The notes under the pieces: generated by a model | Told to the model about the DNA's origin: nothing | The model's database searches: none | Seen by the model: only the letters and a program-made list of their open reading frames with translations | Source of the DNA: a virus | Direction: 5' to 3' (one strand) | DNA: 47,759 nt | IMG/VR virus record: IMGVR_UViG_3300048550_000984 | Location: 1 to 47,759 of that record | Translations under genes and position numbers: made by a program | Shown: positions 37,060-44,188 of the stretch, piece by piece | Layout of the letters: each line of letters starts with the position of its first letter | How positions within the stretch are numbered: position 1 is the first letter of the stretch

Positions 37060-37088
37060 AATATAAGAAAATTTTCTGTAAAAGTCAA
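37060..37088 (-). promoter_or_regulatory. Leaderless promoter for 37053
   Basis: TTGACT, 17 bp, TATATT; 6 nt to the ATG. Confidence 0.75.
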
Positions 37089-37128
37089 GTGTTTTTAAAA
37101 AAAAATTAAAGTTTTTTTCATGTTGTTG

Positions 37129-37200
37129 TAAGTTGCTTATAGTCATATAATTGTGCAATTGCCCTAGCAAAAGTAGAATTGTGCAATAAAATAGTTTAAA
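37129..37200 (+). repeat. Intergenic repeat copy A
   Basis: TAAGTTGCTTATAGTCATAT core with TATAAT at 37146-37151, preceded by TTGTTG exactly 17 bp upstream of it. The downstream tail GTAGAATTG, then CAATAAAATAGTT is shared with copies B and C. Confidence 0.75.
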
Positions 37201-37207
37201 GTTTTTC

Positions 37208-37236
37208 TTGACTTTTAGTCATTTTGTTGCTATGTT
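37208..37236 (+). promoter_or_regulatory. Leaderless promoter for 37243
   Basis: TTGACT, 17 bp, TATGTT; 6 nt to the ATG. Confidence 0.75.
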
Positions 37237-37242
37237 GTTTAT

Positions 37243-37320
37243 ATGATAAAGATTGATACAACACAACTAACTGAAAGAGAAAAGATTTTACTAGCATTTG
37301 TAATAGCTAAAAAAAAGTAA
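37243..37320 (+). CDS. 25-residue leaderless microprotein
   Basis: MIKIDTTQLTEREKILLAF followed by VIAKKK. Too short for most gene finders, but it starts 6 nt after a clear sigma70-like promoter in the same geometry as its neighbours. A helical, amphipathic peptide. Function unknown. Confidence 0.6.
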   Translation: MIKIDTTQLTEREKILLAFVIAKKK

Positions 37321-37328
37321 AATAAAGT

Positions 37329-37357
37329 TTGACAAAACAAGAAAGGATTGATAGGTT
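37329..37357 (+). promoter_or_regulatory. Leaderless promoter for 37364
   Basis: Perfect TTGACA, 17 bp, TAGGTT; 6 nt to the ATG. Confidence 0.8.
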
Positions 37358-37363
37358 ATAGAT

Positions 37364-37558
37364 ATGACAGAAGAACAAATACAAAGAGAAATAAGATTAG
37401 ACAAACTACAAATGCAAATGTGGAAAGGTAAAATGGATCAAAGCGAGATAGATTGGAAGTTCGCCCGCATTGCTGAACTCGAGGCAATGTTGCCACAAGC
37501 CCGCCATCAAGACAAAGTAAAAGCTTTCGGATGGAAATCAGTCGAAAGAAACGCTTGA
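37364..37558 (+). CDS. Small helical protein
   Basis: 64 residues. The start MTEEQIQREIRLDKLQ resembles MTTKEIQREILTLQ of the gene at 38207, and both look like short helical hairpins, so they may be paralogues. The stop TGA lies inside the -35 box of the next gene. Confidence 0.75.
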   Translation: MTEEQIQREIRLDKLQMQMWKGKMDQSEIDWKFARIAELEAMLPQARHQDKVKAFGWKSVERNA

Positions 37559-37583
37559 CTTTTAACATCAACTAACCTAGTAT
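37555..37583 (+). promoter_or_regulatory. Leaderless-type promoter for 37592
   Basis: TTGACT, 17 bp, TAGTAT; 8 nt to the ATG. Overlaps the stop of the upstream gene. Confidence 0.75.
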
Positions 37584-37591
37584 ATACACAT

Positions 37592-37831
37592 ATGACAATG
37601 ACACAAACTAAAGAAGAAATAAGGAAAGAAGTAAGAACGGAGCTTGACCTAGGGCTTGCCCTGTCTAAAGCTGAAGGCAACCTCAACTTCCTTGCCGAGT
37701 CAACCAACACCGAAGGAGACCAAACCTTGACCATCACTCAAGGCATGGCAATCCTCGACGCTCTCCATGCAGTGCAAGAAGCTCGCAAGGCATACCAAGC
37801 GGTAATCTACAAAGCAAGAAAGGCTAAGTAA
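37592..37831 (+). CDS. Small helical protein, paralogue of 39434
   Basis: 79 residues. ELDLGLALSKAEGNLNFL and NTEGDQTLT correspond to QLDLGIHLAKIQGSIEFL and NTEKKDSPRTLT in the gene at 39434-39646, so the two arose by duplication. Mostly alpha-helical. Function unknown. Stop overlaps the next start (TAATG). Confidence 0.8.
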   Translation: MTMTQTKEEIRKEVRTELDLGLALSKAEGNLNFLAESTNTEGDQTLTITQGMAILDALHAVQEARKAYQAVIYKARKAK

Positions 37832-38106
37832 TGAGTTATACAAGATTAGAATCTAAAATGAGAGAATCAGGCAAGATCGCTAAGAATGCCTACTTAGATG
37901 ATGACCCTGAAAAGGCAATTGACTACGCCTGGACACTAGGGTATCATGGTGTACCATTCTACGACAAAGGTGCAATATCCTATCTCAAGAAGCTCGGAAT
38001 ACTAGAAGATGCACAATCCGCCTACGATAGTGGCACAAGGCAGCGAAGCACACCTTTTTCATATGCAAACTTTGACGACATAGACGATTACCTAAGTCAC
38101 TGTTAG
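37831..38106 (+). CDS. Small hypothetical protein
   Basis: 91 residues (MSYTRLESKMRES), helical, no family recognised. Its start overlaps the stop of the gene at 37592, so it is co-translated. Its 3' end forms the first part of repeat copy B. Confidence 0.7.
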   Translation: MSYTRLESKMRESGKIAKNAYLDDDPEKAIDYAWTLGYHGVPFYDKGAISYLKKLGILEDAQSAYDSGTRQRSTPFSYANFDDIDDYLSHC

Positions 38107-38160
38107 TCAGATAATTGCGAGACTGGGTGGGGCGCGATAGAATTGTACAATAAAATAGTT
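38093..38160 (+). repeat. Intergenic repeat copy B
   Basis: TAAGTCACTGTTAGTCAG core; the box is GATAAT (38110-38115), 17 nt from the first T. The tail TAGAATTGTACAATAAAATA and the following bases up to the next promoter match copy A almost base for base. Confidence 0.7.
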
Positions 38161-38171
38161 GAAAGTTTTTC

Positions 38172-38200
38172 TTGACTTTTCAAGGTTTACTTGTTAGGTT
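38172..38200 (+). promoter_or_regulatory. Leaderless promoter for 38207
   Basis: TTGACT, 17 bp, TAGGTT; 6 nt to the ATG. Confidence 0.8.
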
Positions 38201-38206
38201 ATAGGT

Positions 38207-38392
38207 ATGACTACAAAAGAAATACAAAGGGAAATACTCACACTACAAACCGCCCTCGCTGAGTGCATACTTAGCGACTCTCAACGCGTTGCAATACGCA
38301 ACGAACTTGGGCAACTACAAGACGAGCTTGCCTTGCGAGAGTTCGACGAGCAGCCCGACATTGACTGGGGCTTTCATTCTGAATGGGAGTAA
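38207..38392 (+). CDS. Small coiled-coil protein
   Basis: 61 residues, two predicted helices (QREILTLQTALAECI and VAIRNELGQLQDEL), then an acidic tail. Likely a paralogue of the gene at 37364 and similar in build to that at 38446. Function unknown. Confidence 0.75.
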   Translation: MTTKEIQREILTLQTALAECILSDSQRVAIRNELGQLQDELALREFDEQPDIDWGFHSEWE

Positions 38393-38410
38393 AATAATTT
38401 CACTTTTAGC

Positions 38411-38439
38411 TTGCAATTAAATAAAAAATTTTATATAGT
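38411..38439 (+). promoter_or_regulatory. Leaderless promoter for 38446
   Basis: TTGCAA, 17 bp, TATAGT; 6 nt to the ATG. TTGCAA-type -35 preceded by CACTTTTAGC, a lead-in shared with several promoters here. Confidence 0.75.
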
Positions 38440-38445
38440 TATATC

Positions 38446-38655
38446 ATGAACATAAAAAAAGAAATCAGTAAATTAGAGCAATTCATAAAAGATCATGCGT
38501 TTGATGCAGACGCTGGGCATATTCAATCTCAAATAGCAGTGCTTCAGGCAGAACTAGAGATTGAAGAACTAGAGCAACAAGAAAAAGAAGCTGAAGAGCG
38601 GGCGCAAAATCTACTTGCACAAAAACTCTTTTTTTCCTTTTTTCCGCTTGCATAA
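38446..38655 (+). CDS. Small coiled-coil protein with hydrophobic tail
   Basis: 69 residues. A charged coiled coil (IQSQIAVLQAELEIEELEQQ) ends in FFSFFPLA, a short hydrophobic tail. The stop lies in the -35 box of the next promoter. Function unknown. Confidence 0.7.
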   Translation: MNIKKEISKLEQFIKDHAFDADAGHIQSQIAVLQAELEIEELEQQEKEAEERAQNLLAQKLFFSFFPLA

Positions 38656-38676
38656 TCACACAAAATCCTTAATAAT
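38648..38676 (+). promoter_or_regulatory. Leaderless promoter for 38683
   Basis: TTGCAT, 17 bp, AATAAT; 6 nt to the ATG. Confidence 0.65.
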
Positions 38677-38682
38677 AAAGAT

Positions 38683-38991
38683 ATGAGAAAAGTTACAGAA
38701 CAAATCAGAAACGCCTTCAATGCTGGCACATCCTTAAAAGTCGGAAACACCGAGACAGACGGGCAAACCGTTTGGTTGCATGGTAACGCAATTGTAAAGC
38801 GTGACGCCGACGGGCTTGTGCGTTGGTCACTTGCGGGCTGGAATACTCCGACCACACGCGAACGCGTCAACGGCATAGCCAATGCTAATGTTTCGCAGTT
38901 CAAATTCGAGCCTGTACTAAACGGCGAAGTAATTGACGAAAACGATTGGTTCGCAACTCCTAATTCATTGCCCGATCCTCTTGTGTTCTAA
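38683..38991 (+). CDS. Small beta-rich protein of a widespread phage type
   Basis: 102 residues. The pattern NAFNAGTSLKVGNTETDG, VWLHGNAI, LAGWNTPTTRERVNGI resembles a small family found in many phages (GNT, LHGN, GW-T-TT-ERLNG). Function is not known. The C-terminal extension after NGEVI is longer than I recall for the family. The stop TAA is the first three bases of repeat copy C. Confidence 0.75.
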   Translation: MRKVTEQIRNAFNAGTSLKVGNTETDGQTVWLHGNAIVKRDADGLVRWSLAGWNTPTTRERVNGIANANVSQFKFEPVLNGEVIDENDWFATPNSLPDPLVF

Positions 38992-39060
38992 GTCGTTGAA
39001 AGTCAGATAATTGCAAATCTGGCTAGGCAAAAGTAGAATTGTATAATAAAATAATTGAAT
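38989..39060 (+). repeat. Intergenic repeat copy C
   Basis: TAAGTCGTTGAAAGTCAG core, GATAAT at 39006-39011, tail GTAGAATTGTATAATAAAATA. Confidence 0.75.
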
Positions 39061-39077
39061 CTTTTTTCACTTTTTGC

Positions 39078-39105
39078 TTGCGTTTTCGGCTTAATGTGTT
39101 AGATT
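39078..39105 (+). promoter_or_regulatory. Leaderless promoter for 39112
   Basis: TTGCGT, 16 bp, TAGATT; 6 nt to the ATG. The only member with a 16-bp spacer. Confidence 0.6.
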
Positions 39106-39111
39106 ATATAT

Positions 39112-39384
39112 ATGATAAAGAATAAAACATTCGTAGCAAGTGTTCATGTCTCTTCCCTTGATGGTGAAGCAATTTCCTTATGGAATAGTAATACTAAGTC
39201 ATATATCGACATTGACAAAACACATCATACAATCACTATAAAAGCTGAAGACAAGCACGAAGTAAGACGCAAAGTTGCTCGCATGATTCGCACACTTCAG
39301 CCTAAGTTGCAATTTCAAACAAGCATTCAACGCAAAGATGGAGATAATGCTCAATACTACATTCAACAAATTTGGGAAAAATAA
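39112..39384 (+). CDS. Small hypothetical protein
   Basis: 90 residues, alternating strands and one basic helix (EVRRKVARMIRTLQP). No family recognised. Leaderless start. Confidence 0.7.
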   Translation: MIKNKTFVASVHVSSLDGEAISLWNSNTKSYIDIDKTHHTITIKAEDKHEVRRKVARMIRTLQPKLQFQTSIQRKDGDNAQYYIQQIWEK

Positions 39385-39396
39385 TTCACTTTTTGC

Positions 39397-39425
39397 TTGC
39401 AATTTCTTTGTTTGCATGCTACCTT
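39397..39425 (+). promoter_or_regulatory. Leaderless-type promoter for 39434
   Basis: TTGCAA, 17 bp, TACCTT; 8 nt to the ATG. The -10 is weak. Confidence 0.55.
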
Positions 39426-39433
39426 ATAGGTAT

Positions 39434-39646
39434 ATGATTAATACAAAAGATATGAAAGAAAAAATAGTAAAGCAGCTTGATCTTGGAATTCACCTTGCAA
39501 AGATTCAAGGATCAATTGAATTTCTTCACTACATGAACACCGAAAAAAAAGATTCGCCAAGAACCTTGACGGAAGAAATGACTACTGAAGGTCTTCTCGA
39601 AAAAGTCGCAGAGCTTCGGTCTATGATAAAAGAAATACAAAAATAA
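39434..39646 (+). CDS. Small helical protein, paralogue of 37592
   Basis: 70 residues from the ATG at 39434; a longer frame starting at 39338 would overlap the previous gene and is rejected because the promoter lies between. Shares the LDLG, LAK-QG-I-FL and NTE motifs with the protein at 37592. Function unknown. Confidence 0.75.
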   Translation: MINTKDMKEKIVKQLDLGIHLAKIQGSIEFLHYMNTEKKDSPRTLTEEMTTEGLLEKVAELRSMIKEIQK

Positions 39647-39658
39647 TTCATTTTTTTC

Positions 39659-39687
39659 TTGCAATTTCAACTCAAATGTGCGATAGT
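39659..39687 (+). promoter_or_regulatory. Leaderless promoter for 39694
   Basis: TTGCAA, 17 bp, GATAGT; 6 nt to the ATG, which fixes the start at 39694 rather than at the ATG of 39676 inside the spacer. Confidence 0.7.
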
Positions 39688-39693
39688 AATAAT

Positions 39694-39876
39694 ATGTTAA
39701 ACGATAAAATACAAGTTAGAATTAAAAAATGGTCAACGCATTGGTCTGTTAAGATCTTCGACACAGGAACCGATTACCCACGGGTTCGGACTGCGTCAAG
39801 TCTTTCACACCTTAGAACAATCGAAAGAGAAGAGGATCTCAACTCTCCTCGTTTCAATGTAGTAACTCAACACTAA
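39694..39876 (+). CDS. Small basic protein
   Basis: 60 residues (MLNDKIQVRIKKWSTHWSVK), beta-strand rich at the start, helix later. No family recognised. Start defined by its leaderless promoter. Confidence 0.65.
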   Translation: MLNDKIQVRIKKWSTHWSVKIFDTGTDYPRVRTASSLSHLRTIEREEDLNSPRFNVVTQH

Positions 39877-39882
39877 AATAAT

Positions 39883-40068
39883 ATGTCAAATAAAAACAAA
39901 TTCAAAAAAGGCGATGTGCTCATCTCTCGAGATAATAAAGTCTTTCAATTCATCCAAGCCACCGAGCATGAAGAGCTTGGAACTATCGCCATGGTTCGTC
40001 CATACCGCACTGACCGCAAGGTCGGCATCCGTTTCGAGGATGTGAAGCTTCACCCTTTCTTTGCATAA
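39883..40068 (+). CDS. Small SH3/KOW-like protein
   Basis: 61 residues. FKKGDVLISRDNKVFQFIQA resembles the opening of small SH3-like or KOW folds. No own promoter is clear; it follows the previous gene by 6 nt and is probably on the same transcript. Confidence 0.65.
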   Translation: MSNKNKFKKGDVLISRDNKVFQFIQATEHEELGTIAMVRPYRTDRKVGIRFEDVKLHPFFA

Positions 40069-40072
40069 TACT

Positions 40073-40237
40073 ATGATAAATGTAGACAAAAACCCAAACT
40101 TTACTAATTGGTTTGACATCAGACTTTTTGGCAAGCTAGTAGACAACGCCACAAGCCACGCTAACGCCATGCGTATAGCCCGCAAACTCAGCGAGCAAAC
40201 TAAATCTCCGATTATCGCGACTAAAACCAAGTCGTAA
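40073..40237 (+). CDS. Small hypothetical protein, short ORF
   Basis: 54 residues (MINVDKNPNFTNWFDIRLFG, ending TKTKS). Basic and helical in its second half. Starts 4 nt after the previous stop, and its own stop TAA begins repeat copy D, the same arrangement as for copy C. Function unknown. Confidence 0.65.
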   Translation: MINVDKNPNFTNWFDIRLFGKLVDNATSHANAMRIARKLSEQTKSPIIATKTKS

Positions 40238-40300
40238 ATCGTTGATTATCATATAATTGCGAAACTGGATAGGCAAAAAAAGAATTTTATAACTTTTTAG
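40235..40300 (+). repeat. Intergenic repeat copy D
   Basis: TAAATCGTTGATTATCATAT core, TATAAT at 40252-40257, tail AACTGGATAGGCAAAA. The rest of the gap to 40513 holds only a terminator. Confidence 0.75.
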
Positions 40301-40394
40301 TTTGATTGGTTAATTTCTCTTTCTCGGCGGGCAATAGCTGTATCCGAACGATTTGGGCTATTTGGAAAAAAATTTGCTCCTATTTACAAAAAAA

Positions 40395-40418
40395 CCCGCT
40401 AGTTTTTAGGCTAGCGGG
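40395..40418 (-). terminator. Intrinsic terminator for the minus-strand gene at 40514
   Basis: 8-bp stem CCCGCTAG/CTAGCGGG with an 8-nt loop, then seven T on the minus strand. Confidence 0.85.
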
Positions 40419-40513
40419 CTTGTAGTTGACCTAAGACTATGAATCCTCACTTAACAAATCCGAGAACATTATATAGAATACAAATATCCACGGAGTGAAA
40501 AATAATAGTTCCA

Positions 40514-40750
40514 TCATCCAAGAATTTTTGAGATTACTCTCTTGGCGACGCCCTTACGGAATGCAACACCATTGTATTGAGAACCCTTGACAACTGACAC
40601 GAATGATCCGTTAGCAGTGTCGTAGTAAGCAGAGACGGGTACTCTGTTCTTGTTGACATATGTGAACCAAATCTTTTCATCACGATTGTTGACATTGTGA
40701 GGAGTATAGGTTTTAACCTTACTTAGTGCTTGTTTTTGTTTTTTTGTCAT
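40514..40750 (-). CDS. Small basic protein
   Basis: 78 residues, beta-rich (VPVSAYYDTANGSFVSVV), no family recognised. Its promoter (40780-40808) gives a short 5' leader of about 23 nt without a clear Shine-Dalgarno, unlike the leaderless genes. A terminator follows. Confidence 0.7.
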   Translation of the reverse strand: MTKKQKQALSKVKTYTPHNVNNRDEKIWFTYVNKNRVPVSAYYDTANGSFVSVVKGSQYNGVAFRKGVAKRVISKILG

Positions 40751-40779
40751 AGTTTAGTTTATCTGATTGTTATGATATA

Positions 40780-40808
40780 AGTATAGTATAAGATTGATTA
40801 AAAGTCAA
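40780..40808 (-). promoter_or_regulatory. Sigma70-like promoter for 40750, with leader
   Basis: TTGACT, 17 bp, TATACT; 29 nt between the -10 and the ATG. It overlaps the 3' end of the upstream gene. Confidence 0.65.
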
Positions 40809-41179
40809 GCGTTAAATCTTTCTTCCTGCTCCGCTAGTACTTTTTCGTTAAAGTCTGCCCTCAAATTAATAAGTAATTTTTCTTCAGCGAGTCCGTCAAG
40901 TTGAAATTGTTGCATCAATTTAGAGACTTGAAGTGGAGGTTGCCAACCGAGGACATCGTCCGAAACAGAGAGGGGGACAAAGTCTCCGCGAGGATTAAAT
41001 ACTGCAACCTCATAGTTATCTGGATGATTGCCGTAAAACAGATTACCGCCCTCAGCATTGGCGACAACGCTAAAAGCGTAGCCATTGTCAAGAGTCAGGC
41101 TTGCTACAACTCCCAAGTCTTTTGCGTGAGGATGAGGACCGAATTTTAGGTCATCGAATGTTTTTAGTGTTTTAGTCAT
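40805..41179 (-). CDS. Small phage protein of a widespread hypothetical type
   Basis: 124 residues. FDDLKFGPHPHAKD, GYAFSVVAN, YEVAVFNPRG and SDDVLGWQ match a small hypothetical family seen in many phages (FEDLKFKPHPMG type). Function unknown. Near-leaderless start. Confidence 0.75.
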   Translation of the reverse strand: MTKTLKTFDDLKFGPHPHAKDLGVVASLTLDNGYAFSVVANAEGGNLFYGNHPDNYEVAVFNPRGDFVPLSVSDDVLGWQPPLQVSKLMQQFQLDGLAEEKLLINLRADFNEKVLAEQEERFNA

Positions 41180-41186
41180 AATATAA

Positions 41187-41215
41187 ATTCTATAAAATTA
41201 AAGTAGTTATGTCAA
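41187..41215 (-). promoter_or_regulatory. Leaderless-type promoter for 41179
   Basis: TTGACA, 17 bp, TAGAAT; 7 nt to the ATG. Confidence 0.75.
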
Positions 41216-41222
41216 GGGTTTT

Positions 41223-41630
41223 TTACCACCAAGAGTCGAAGAATACTTTCCAACCTTTATCGAGTAGGTCGCGAGCCTTTCTGATAAAATAAAGATCATT
41301 ATCTTTGTAGTAGTAATGATTGTCGGGATAAGGATTCCCCTCTTCATCTGTCCAAAAATAAGAATCATTCCCAAAAAAGAATCCGCCTGTTTCAGGTAGC
41401 TCAAAGTTGTTGATTGCATACTCTAGTGAATCAATGTCTTCTAGTGTTAGCTCTAAAGGTATGCAGTTAAAGTCGCCCATAGGGTTAGCTTCTGATGAAT
41501 CAAAGTTTGGTCTACCTTTATCCTCCCATAAATCTTCCATCCAACCTTGAAGTCTGTTATGCTTTCTCCATGTAGCTATATCTTCGTGTTGCTCGCCTTT
41601 AGTTGCATATGCTGATTGATCTAATCCCAT
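41223..41630 (-). CDS. Conserved phage protein (MGLDQxAYA type)
   Basis: 135 residues. MGLDQSAYATKGEQ, ATWRKHNRLQGWMEDLW, FNCIPLELTLEDID and TGGFFFGNDSY match a conserved hypothetical phage family of about this length. Function unknown. Unlike its neighbours it has a 5' leader with AAAGGA before the ATG. Confidence 0.8.
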   Translation of the reverse strand: MGLDQSAYATKGEQHEDIATWRKHNRLQGWMEDLWEDKGRPNFDSSEANPMGDFNCIPLELTLEDIDSLEYAINNFELPETGGFFFGNDSYFWTDEEGNPYPDNHYYYKDNDLYFIRKARDLLDKGWKVFFDSWW

Positions 41631-41665
41631 AATAATATTCCTTTGTTAAGTTAATCTATACCTAT

Positions 41666-41694
41666 AAGTATGACATTTTTTTAAGTAAAGTCAA
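41666..41694 (-). promoter_or_regulatory. Sigma70-like promoter for 41630
   Basis: TTGACT, 17 bp, ATACTT; about 35 nt to the ATG, with a Shine-Dalgarno in the leader. The region 41695-41799 holds nothing else I can identify. Confidence 0.5.
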
Positions 41695-41799
41695 CCTTTT
41701 TTTTTGGCAAATTCGATTTTAATTTTTGTCTATATAGTTTCGATTTCATAAATACCCCTGGGTCAATGACTTACATTAATGGATAGGGTTTTGTTGTAA

Positions 41800-41964
41800 T
41801 TAATTAATACACAAGTCTTTATGAAAGAATCCTTGGTCCGCTAAAACTCTACATGTGTCTGGAAAGGCCAAGTCGATAACGTCGAAAGCTTCCAGGAACC
41901 CGTCCAGGTCCTGCGCGCATTCATTAAAAAGGTAAAGGCAAAAAATATATTCTTCGTAGTCCAC
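41800..41964 (-). CDS. Small acidic protein, short ORF
   Basis: 54 residues from a GTG (VDYEEYIFCLYLFNECAQDL). It lies 37 nt downstream of the gene at 42002 in the same direction; TATACA stands 7 nt before the GTG. It may be a distant paralogue of the 42002 protein (both have an E/D-x-FL helix followed by a VL-x helix). Start codon uncertain. Confidence 0.5.
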   Translation of the reverse strand: MDYEEYIFCLYLFNECAQDLDGFLEAFDVIDLAFPDTCRVLADQGFFHKDLCIN

Positions 41965-42001
41965 ATATGATTGTATAAAATTTTTAATTGTTTTAAAGTG
42001 T

Positions 42002-42169
42002 TTAATATCCTAACCATTCAAGCACTGCCTGAGCCGAGTATTCTTCCTTGTCGCCCATGTCTACCAGGAACTCTTCGAATTCTTGGCAACCGTGGTTTTT
42101 GAGCTCCTGAAATGCCCGCTCTTGTGATATCATGACGGATTCGGCTGAGTCGTAATAAGTATCGCTCAT
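42002..42169 (-). CDS. Small acidic protein, short ORF
   Basis: 55 residues (MSDTYYDSAESVMISQERAF to LEWLGY). The ATG overlaps the stop of the gp88-like gene (ATGA), which strongly supports it. Helical and acidic. Function unknown. Confidence 0.75.
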   Translation of the reverse strand: MSDTYYDSAESVMISQERAFQELKNHGCQEFEEFLVDMGDKEEYSAQAVLEWLGY

Positions 42170-42909
42170 GAGTTTACTCCTTCCTGTACGAAGCCCGTCT
42201 CATCTTTCTTTGCCATACCTTTTTCGATAAGCCCAACGACTACCCCTTTCTTGTCTAAGAAACGCAAGTCGGTATCATCACCATTGACAACTTCGTAACC
42301 CTTCCAAGTCTTAGGAAGTTGGTTGCGAAACACAACGGCAACATTCCCGCCCATAGCAAGAACCATTTCGCACTTCTTGTCATTATGCTCTGATCGAGAA
42401 AAAGTCAAGTGATAATTGGATGGAAATTTTTGTGCATCTTTAGTGAATGGCTTGTTAAGAAAAGCACACATCCTCTTGAATGACTTTGTATAGTCGTAGA
42501 ATTGAGTTTCAGGAAACTTGTCAAAGATCGTCTTTGGCTCTGATTCACTGAAGAAAACAGACTCCCATGAAATGTCGCTTGTAAGGTTTAAGCGAAACAC
42601 CGCTTGCATTTCTTTCTTGAGTGAACTTTTGATAGTTGAAGCAACCTCTTTAGAAAGCTTTGCAAGGAAGTCCAATTGTTGCTCAAAGAATAACTTTGTC
42701 TTGGCAATGCGTGAAGCTTGAACGGAATTCATTTGACCACGACCTGCTGTGTTTAAACAAGCCATTGTGCAACCTTTGGAACGCCATTGGCAAACTTCGT
42801 AACCCGCAAGATTGGCTGGAGCTAAGTGAATTCCTTTTGTGATGTAACCAAGTTTTTCGCCTTTAACGATTTTTTGGTTACCTGAAGTGAGTAGTGTCGT
42901 TTTAATCAT
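42166..42909 (-). CDS. Gene product 88-like protein
   Basis: 247 residues from the ATG at 42909, fixed by the promoter 7 nt upstream; a 20-residue in-frame extension lies in the promoter region and is rejected. GYITKGIHLAPANLAGYEVC, GCTMACLNTAGRGQM, RIAKTKLFFEQ, RLNLTSDISWE, FYDYTKS, YHLTFSRSEHN and GGNVAVVFR are the hallmarks of the phage gp88-like family (named from a mycobacteriophage protein). Conserved Cys in C-x(n)-GC-x3-C suggest metal binding. The function is not established. Confidence 0.8.
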   Translation of the reverse strand: MIKTTLLTSGNQKIVKGEKLGYITKGIHLAPANLAGYEVCQWRSKGCTMACLNTAGRGQMNSVQASRIAKTKLFFEQQLDFLAKLSKEVASTIKSSLKKEMQAVFRLNLTSDISWESVFFSESEPKTIFDKFPETQFYDYTKSFKRMCAFLNKPFTKDAQKFPSNYHLTFSRSEHNDKKCEMVLAMGGNVAVVFRNQLPKTWKGYEVVNGDDTDLRFLDKKGVVVGLIEKGMAKKDETGFVQEGVNS

Positions 42910-42916
42910 GTATACA

Positions 42917-42945
42917 ATACTAGAGAAGTTGGGGGCATCTGTCAA
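42917..42945 (-). promoter_or_regulatory. Leaderless-type promoter for 42909
   Basis: Perfect TTGACA, 17 bp, TAGTAT; 7 nt to the ATG. Confidence 0.8.
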
Positions 42946-42976
42946 CCCCTTTTTTTCATTTTTTTTCACTTTGTCA

Positions 42977-43010
42977 TAAGTCGTTGAATATCATATAATT
43001 AAAATTTTTC
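42977..43010 (+). repeat. Intergenic repeat copy E
   Basis: TAAGTCGTTGAATATCATAT core, TATAAT at 42994-42999, with TTGTCA exactly 17 bp upstream: a near-consensus + strand promoter between two minus-strand genes. Confidence 0.75.
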
Positions 43011-43060
43011 TTAGGCGATTTTCGCAATTAACTAATACTCAGTCACTTGCAAAAGAAAAA

Positions 43061-43082
43061 CCCCCTTCCGATTGGAAGGGGG
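43061..43082 (-). terminator. Intrinsic terminator after the DUF932 gene
   Basis: 9-bp stem CCCCCTTCC/GGAAGGGGG, loop GATT, then TTTTTCTTTT on the minus strand. Confidence 0.88.
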
Positions 43083-43109
43083 CTGAACGACACGATATGA
43101 CCAGCAACC

Positions 43110-43958
43110 TTAGAAGGGGTCACCTGCACCGACTACCTCGGCTTCGATTATCTCATCCTGCTTAAAGCTTGATGAATCAAAGCCCACTTCGGAGTCAAGC
43201 ACGGAATGCAATGCTTCGGAGCGTTGAGGTAATGCGGTAAGGTTACCCTTGTAAACCTCTGTGAAAGCGTTGTACAATGAGTTTACATTCCTGTCCCAAA
43301 ATTCGGGATGATCGGACTTTTCCCATTGGTCAACAACATCAATGATCTTTGACTTAGGCAAAGCACCTGCCTTGCAAGCACGGATCACAAGATCGTTGAC
43401 TTGAGCGTTTTTAAGATCATGCTCTTTGTAGGCATCAATCCTACTATCTTGAGCAACCCAAAAGTTGAAAAGCTTGCCAAGAGTGCGAGCAATGACATGG
43501 TCAAGCTCATTGAGGATATTCTTAGTATGCCTACGAGCTAGTTTGACCTCGTTAGTAAAAATAAGATTGTCGCAGACAAAAGGAGCGTCACCTGCACAAA
43601 GTCCTGCGGGGAAGCACTTGTCGTGGGCATTCCGAAGTCCTACGATAGTGCCTCGCTCTGAAGCCTCTCTTTTAGGATGAGAAACTTGAAACAAGCCAAA
43701 GTATCTTTGGTTATTCCTAGCGAGGTTATGGCACTCTGCCTCGATAGTAAAGCCCGCTTGATCAAGATGGTTGCGAGTTTTATCAATAAGGAGAGAATGA
43801 GAGATCGGTTGGTACGAGACAGAACGCTCGCCATTTTTGTTGAGTTCCTTACGAAACTCGATGGGCGGAGTTTGAACTGCCTTGACTTGGTCGATTTCTA
43901 CTACTTTGTGCTCACCGCCACAGATGCGGAGATTGTTGGTTTTTTGTTCGTTATTCAT
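43110..43958 (-). CDS. DUF932 domain protein
   Basis: 282 residues. GERSVSYQPISHSLLID, GTIVGLRNAHDKCFPAGLC, FVCDNLIFTNEVKLARRHTK are characteristic of the DUF932 family (found in phages and plasmids, often beside DNA-processing or anti-defence genes). No catalytic residues are established. Leaderless-type start, own terminator, so it is a single-gene unit. Confidence 0.82.
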   Translation of the reverse strand: MNNEQKTNNLRICGGEHKVVEIDQVKAVQTPPIEFRKELNKNGERSVSYQPISHSLLIDKTRNHLDQAGFTIEAECHNLARNNQRYFGLFQVSHPKREASERGTIVGLRNAHDKCFPAGLCAGDAPFVCDNLIFTNEVKLARRHTKNILNELDHVIARTLGKLFNFWVAQDSRIDAYKEHDLKNAQVNDLVIRACKAGALPKSKIIDVVDQWEKSDHPEFWDRNVNSLYNAFTEVYKGNLTALPQRSEALHSVLDSEVGFDSSSFKQDEIIEAEVVGAGDPF

Positions 43959-43965
43959 AAGTATA

Positions 43966-43994
43966 ATAATAGTTGATTGTTAATGTTTTGTCAA
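43966..43994 (-). promoter_or_regulatory. Leaderless-type promoter for 43958
   Basis: Perfect TTGACA, 17 bp, TATTAT; 7 nt to the ATG. Confidence 0.8.
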
Positions 43995-44024
43995 GAATTA
44001 ATTTTAGTAAATTAAAGTTTTTTT

Positions 44025-44147
44025 ATGCTTCAGCTTTCTATGTATGATTTTGTTTTTAAGTTTGTGAGGGCGAGCTTTGGTGAAAAGGATTGGTTTTCTT
44101 ATCTTTATATCTCTCGCTTTCATATATATAATTATGACAGATTGTGA
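44025..44147 (+). CDS. Possible 40-residue peptide
   Basis: MLQLSMYDFVFKFVRASFGE, ending YNYDRL. It is the only + strand frame in this gap; TTGTCA lies about 30 nt upstream but the -10 is poor. It may not be a gene. Confidence 0.25.
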   Translation: MLQLSMYDFVFKFVRASFGEKDWFSYLYISRFHIYNYDRL

Positions 44148-44188
44148 TTTAATTGCAAGCAAAAAATAATTTTTTTTTGCAGTTATCT

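Noticed and set aside
42910-42969. 20-residue extension of the gp88-like protein
   Set aside because: The promoter lies in it, and the transcript would start after the upstream ATG.
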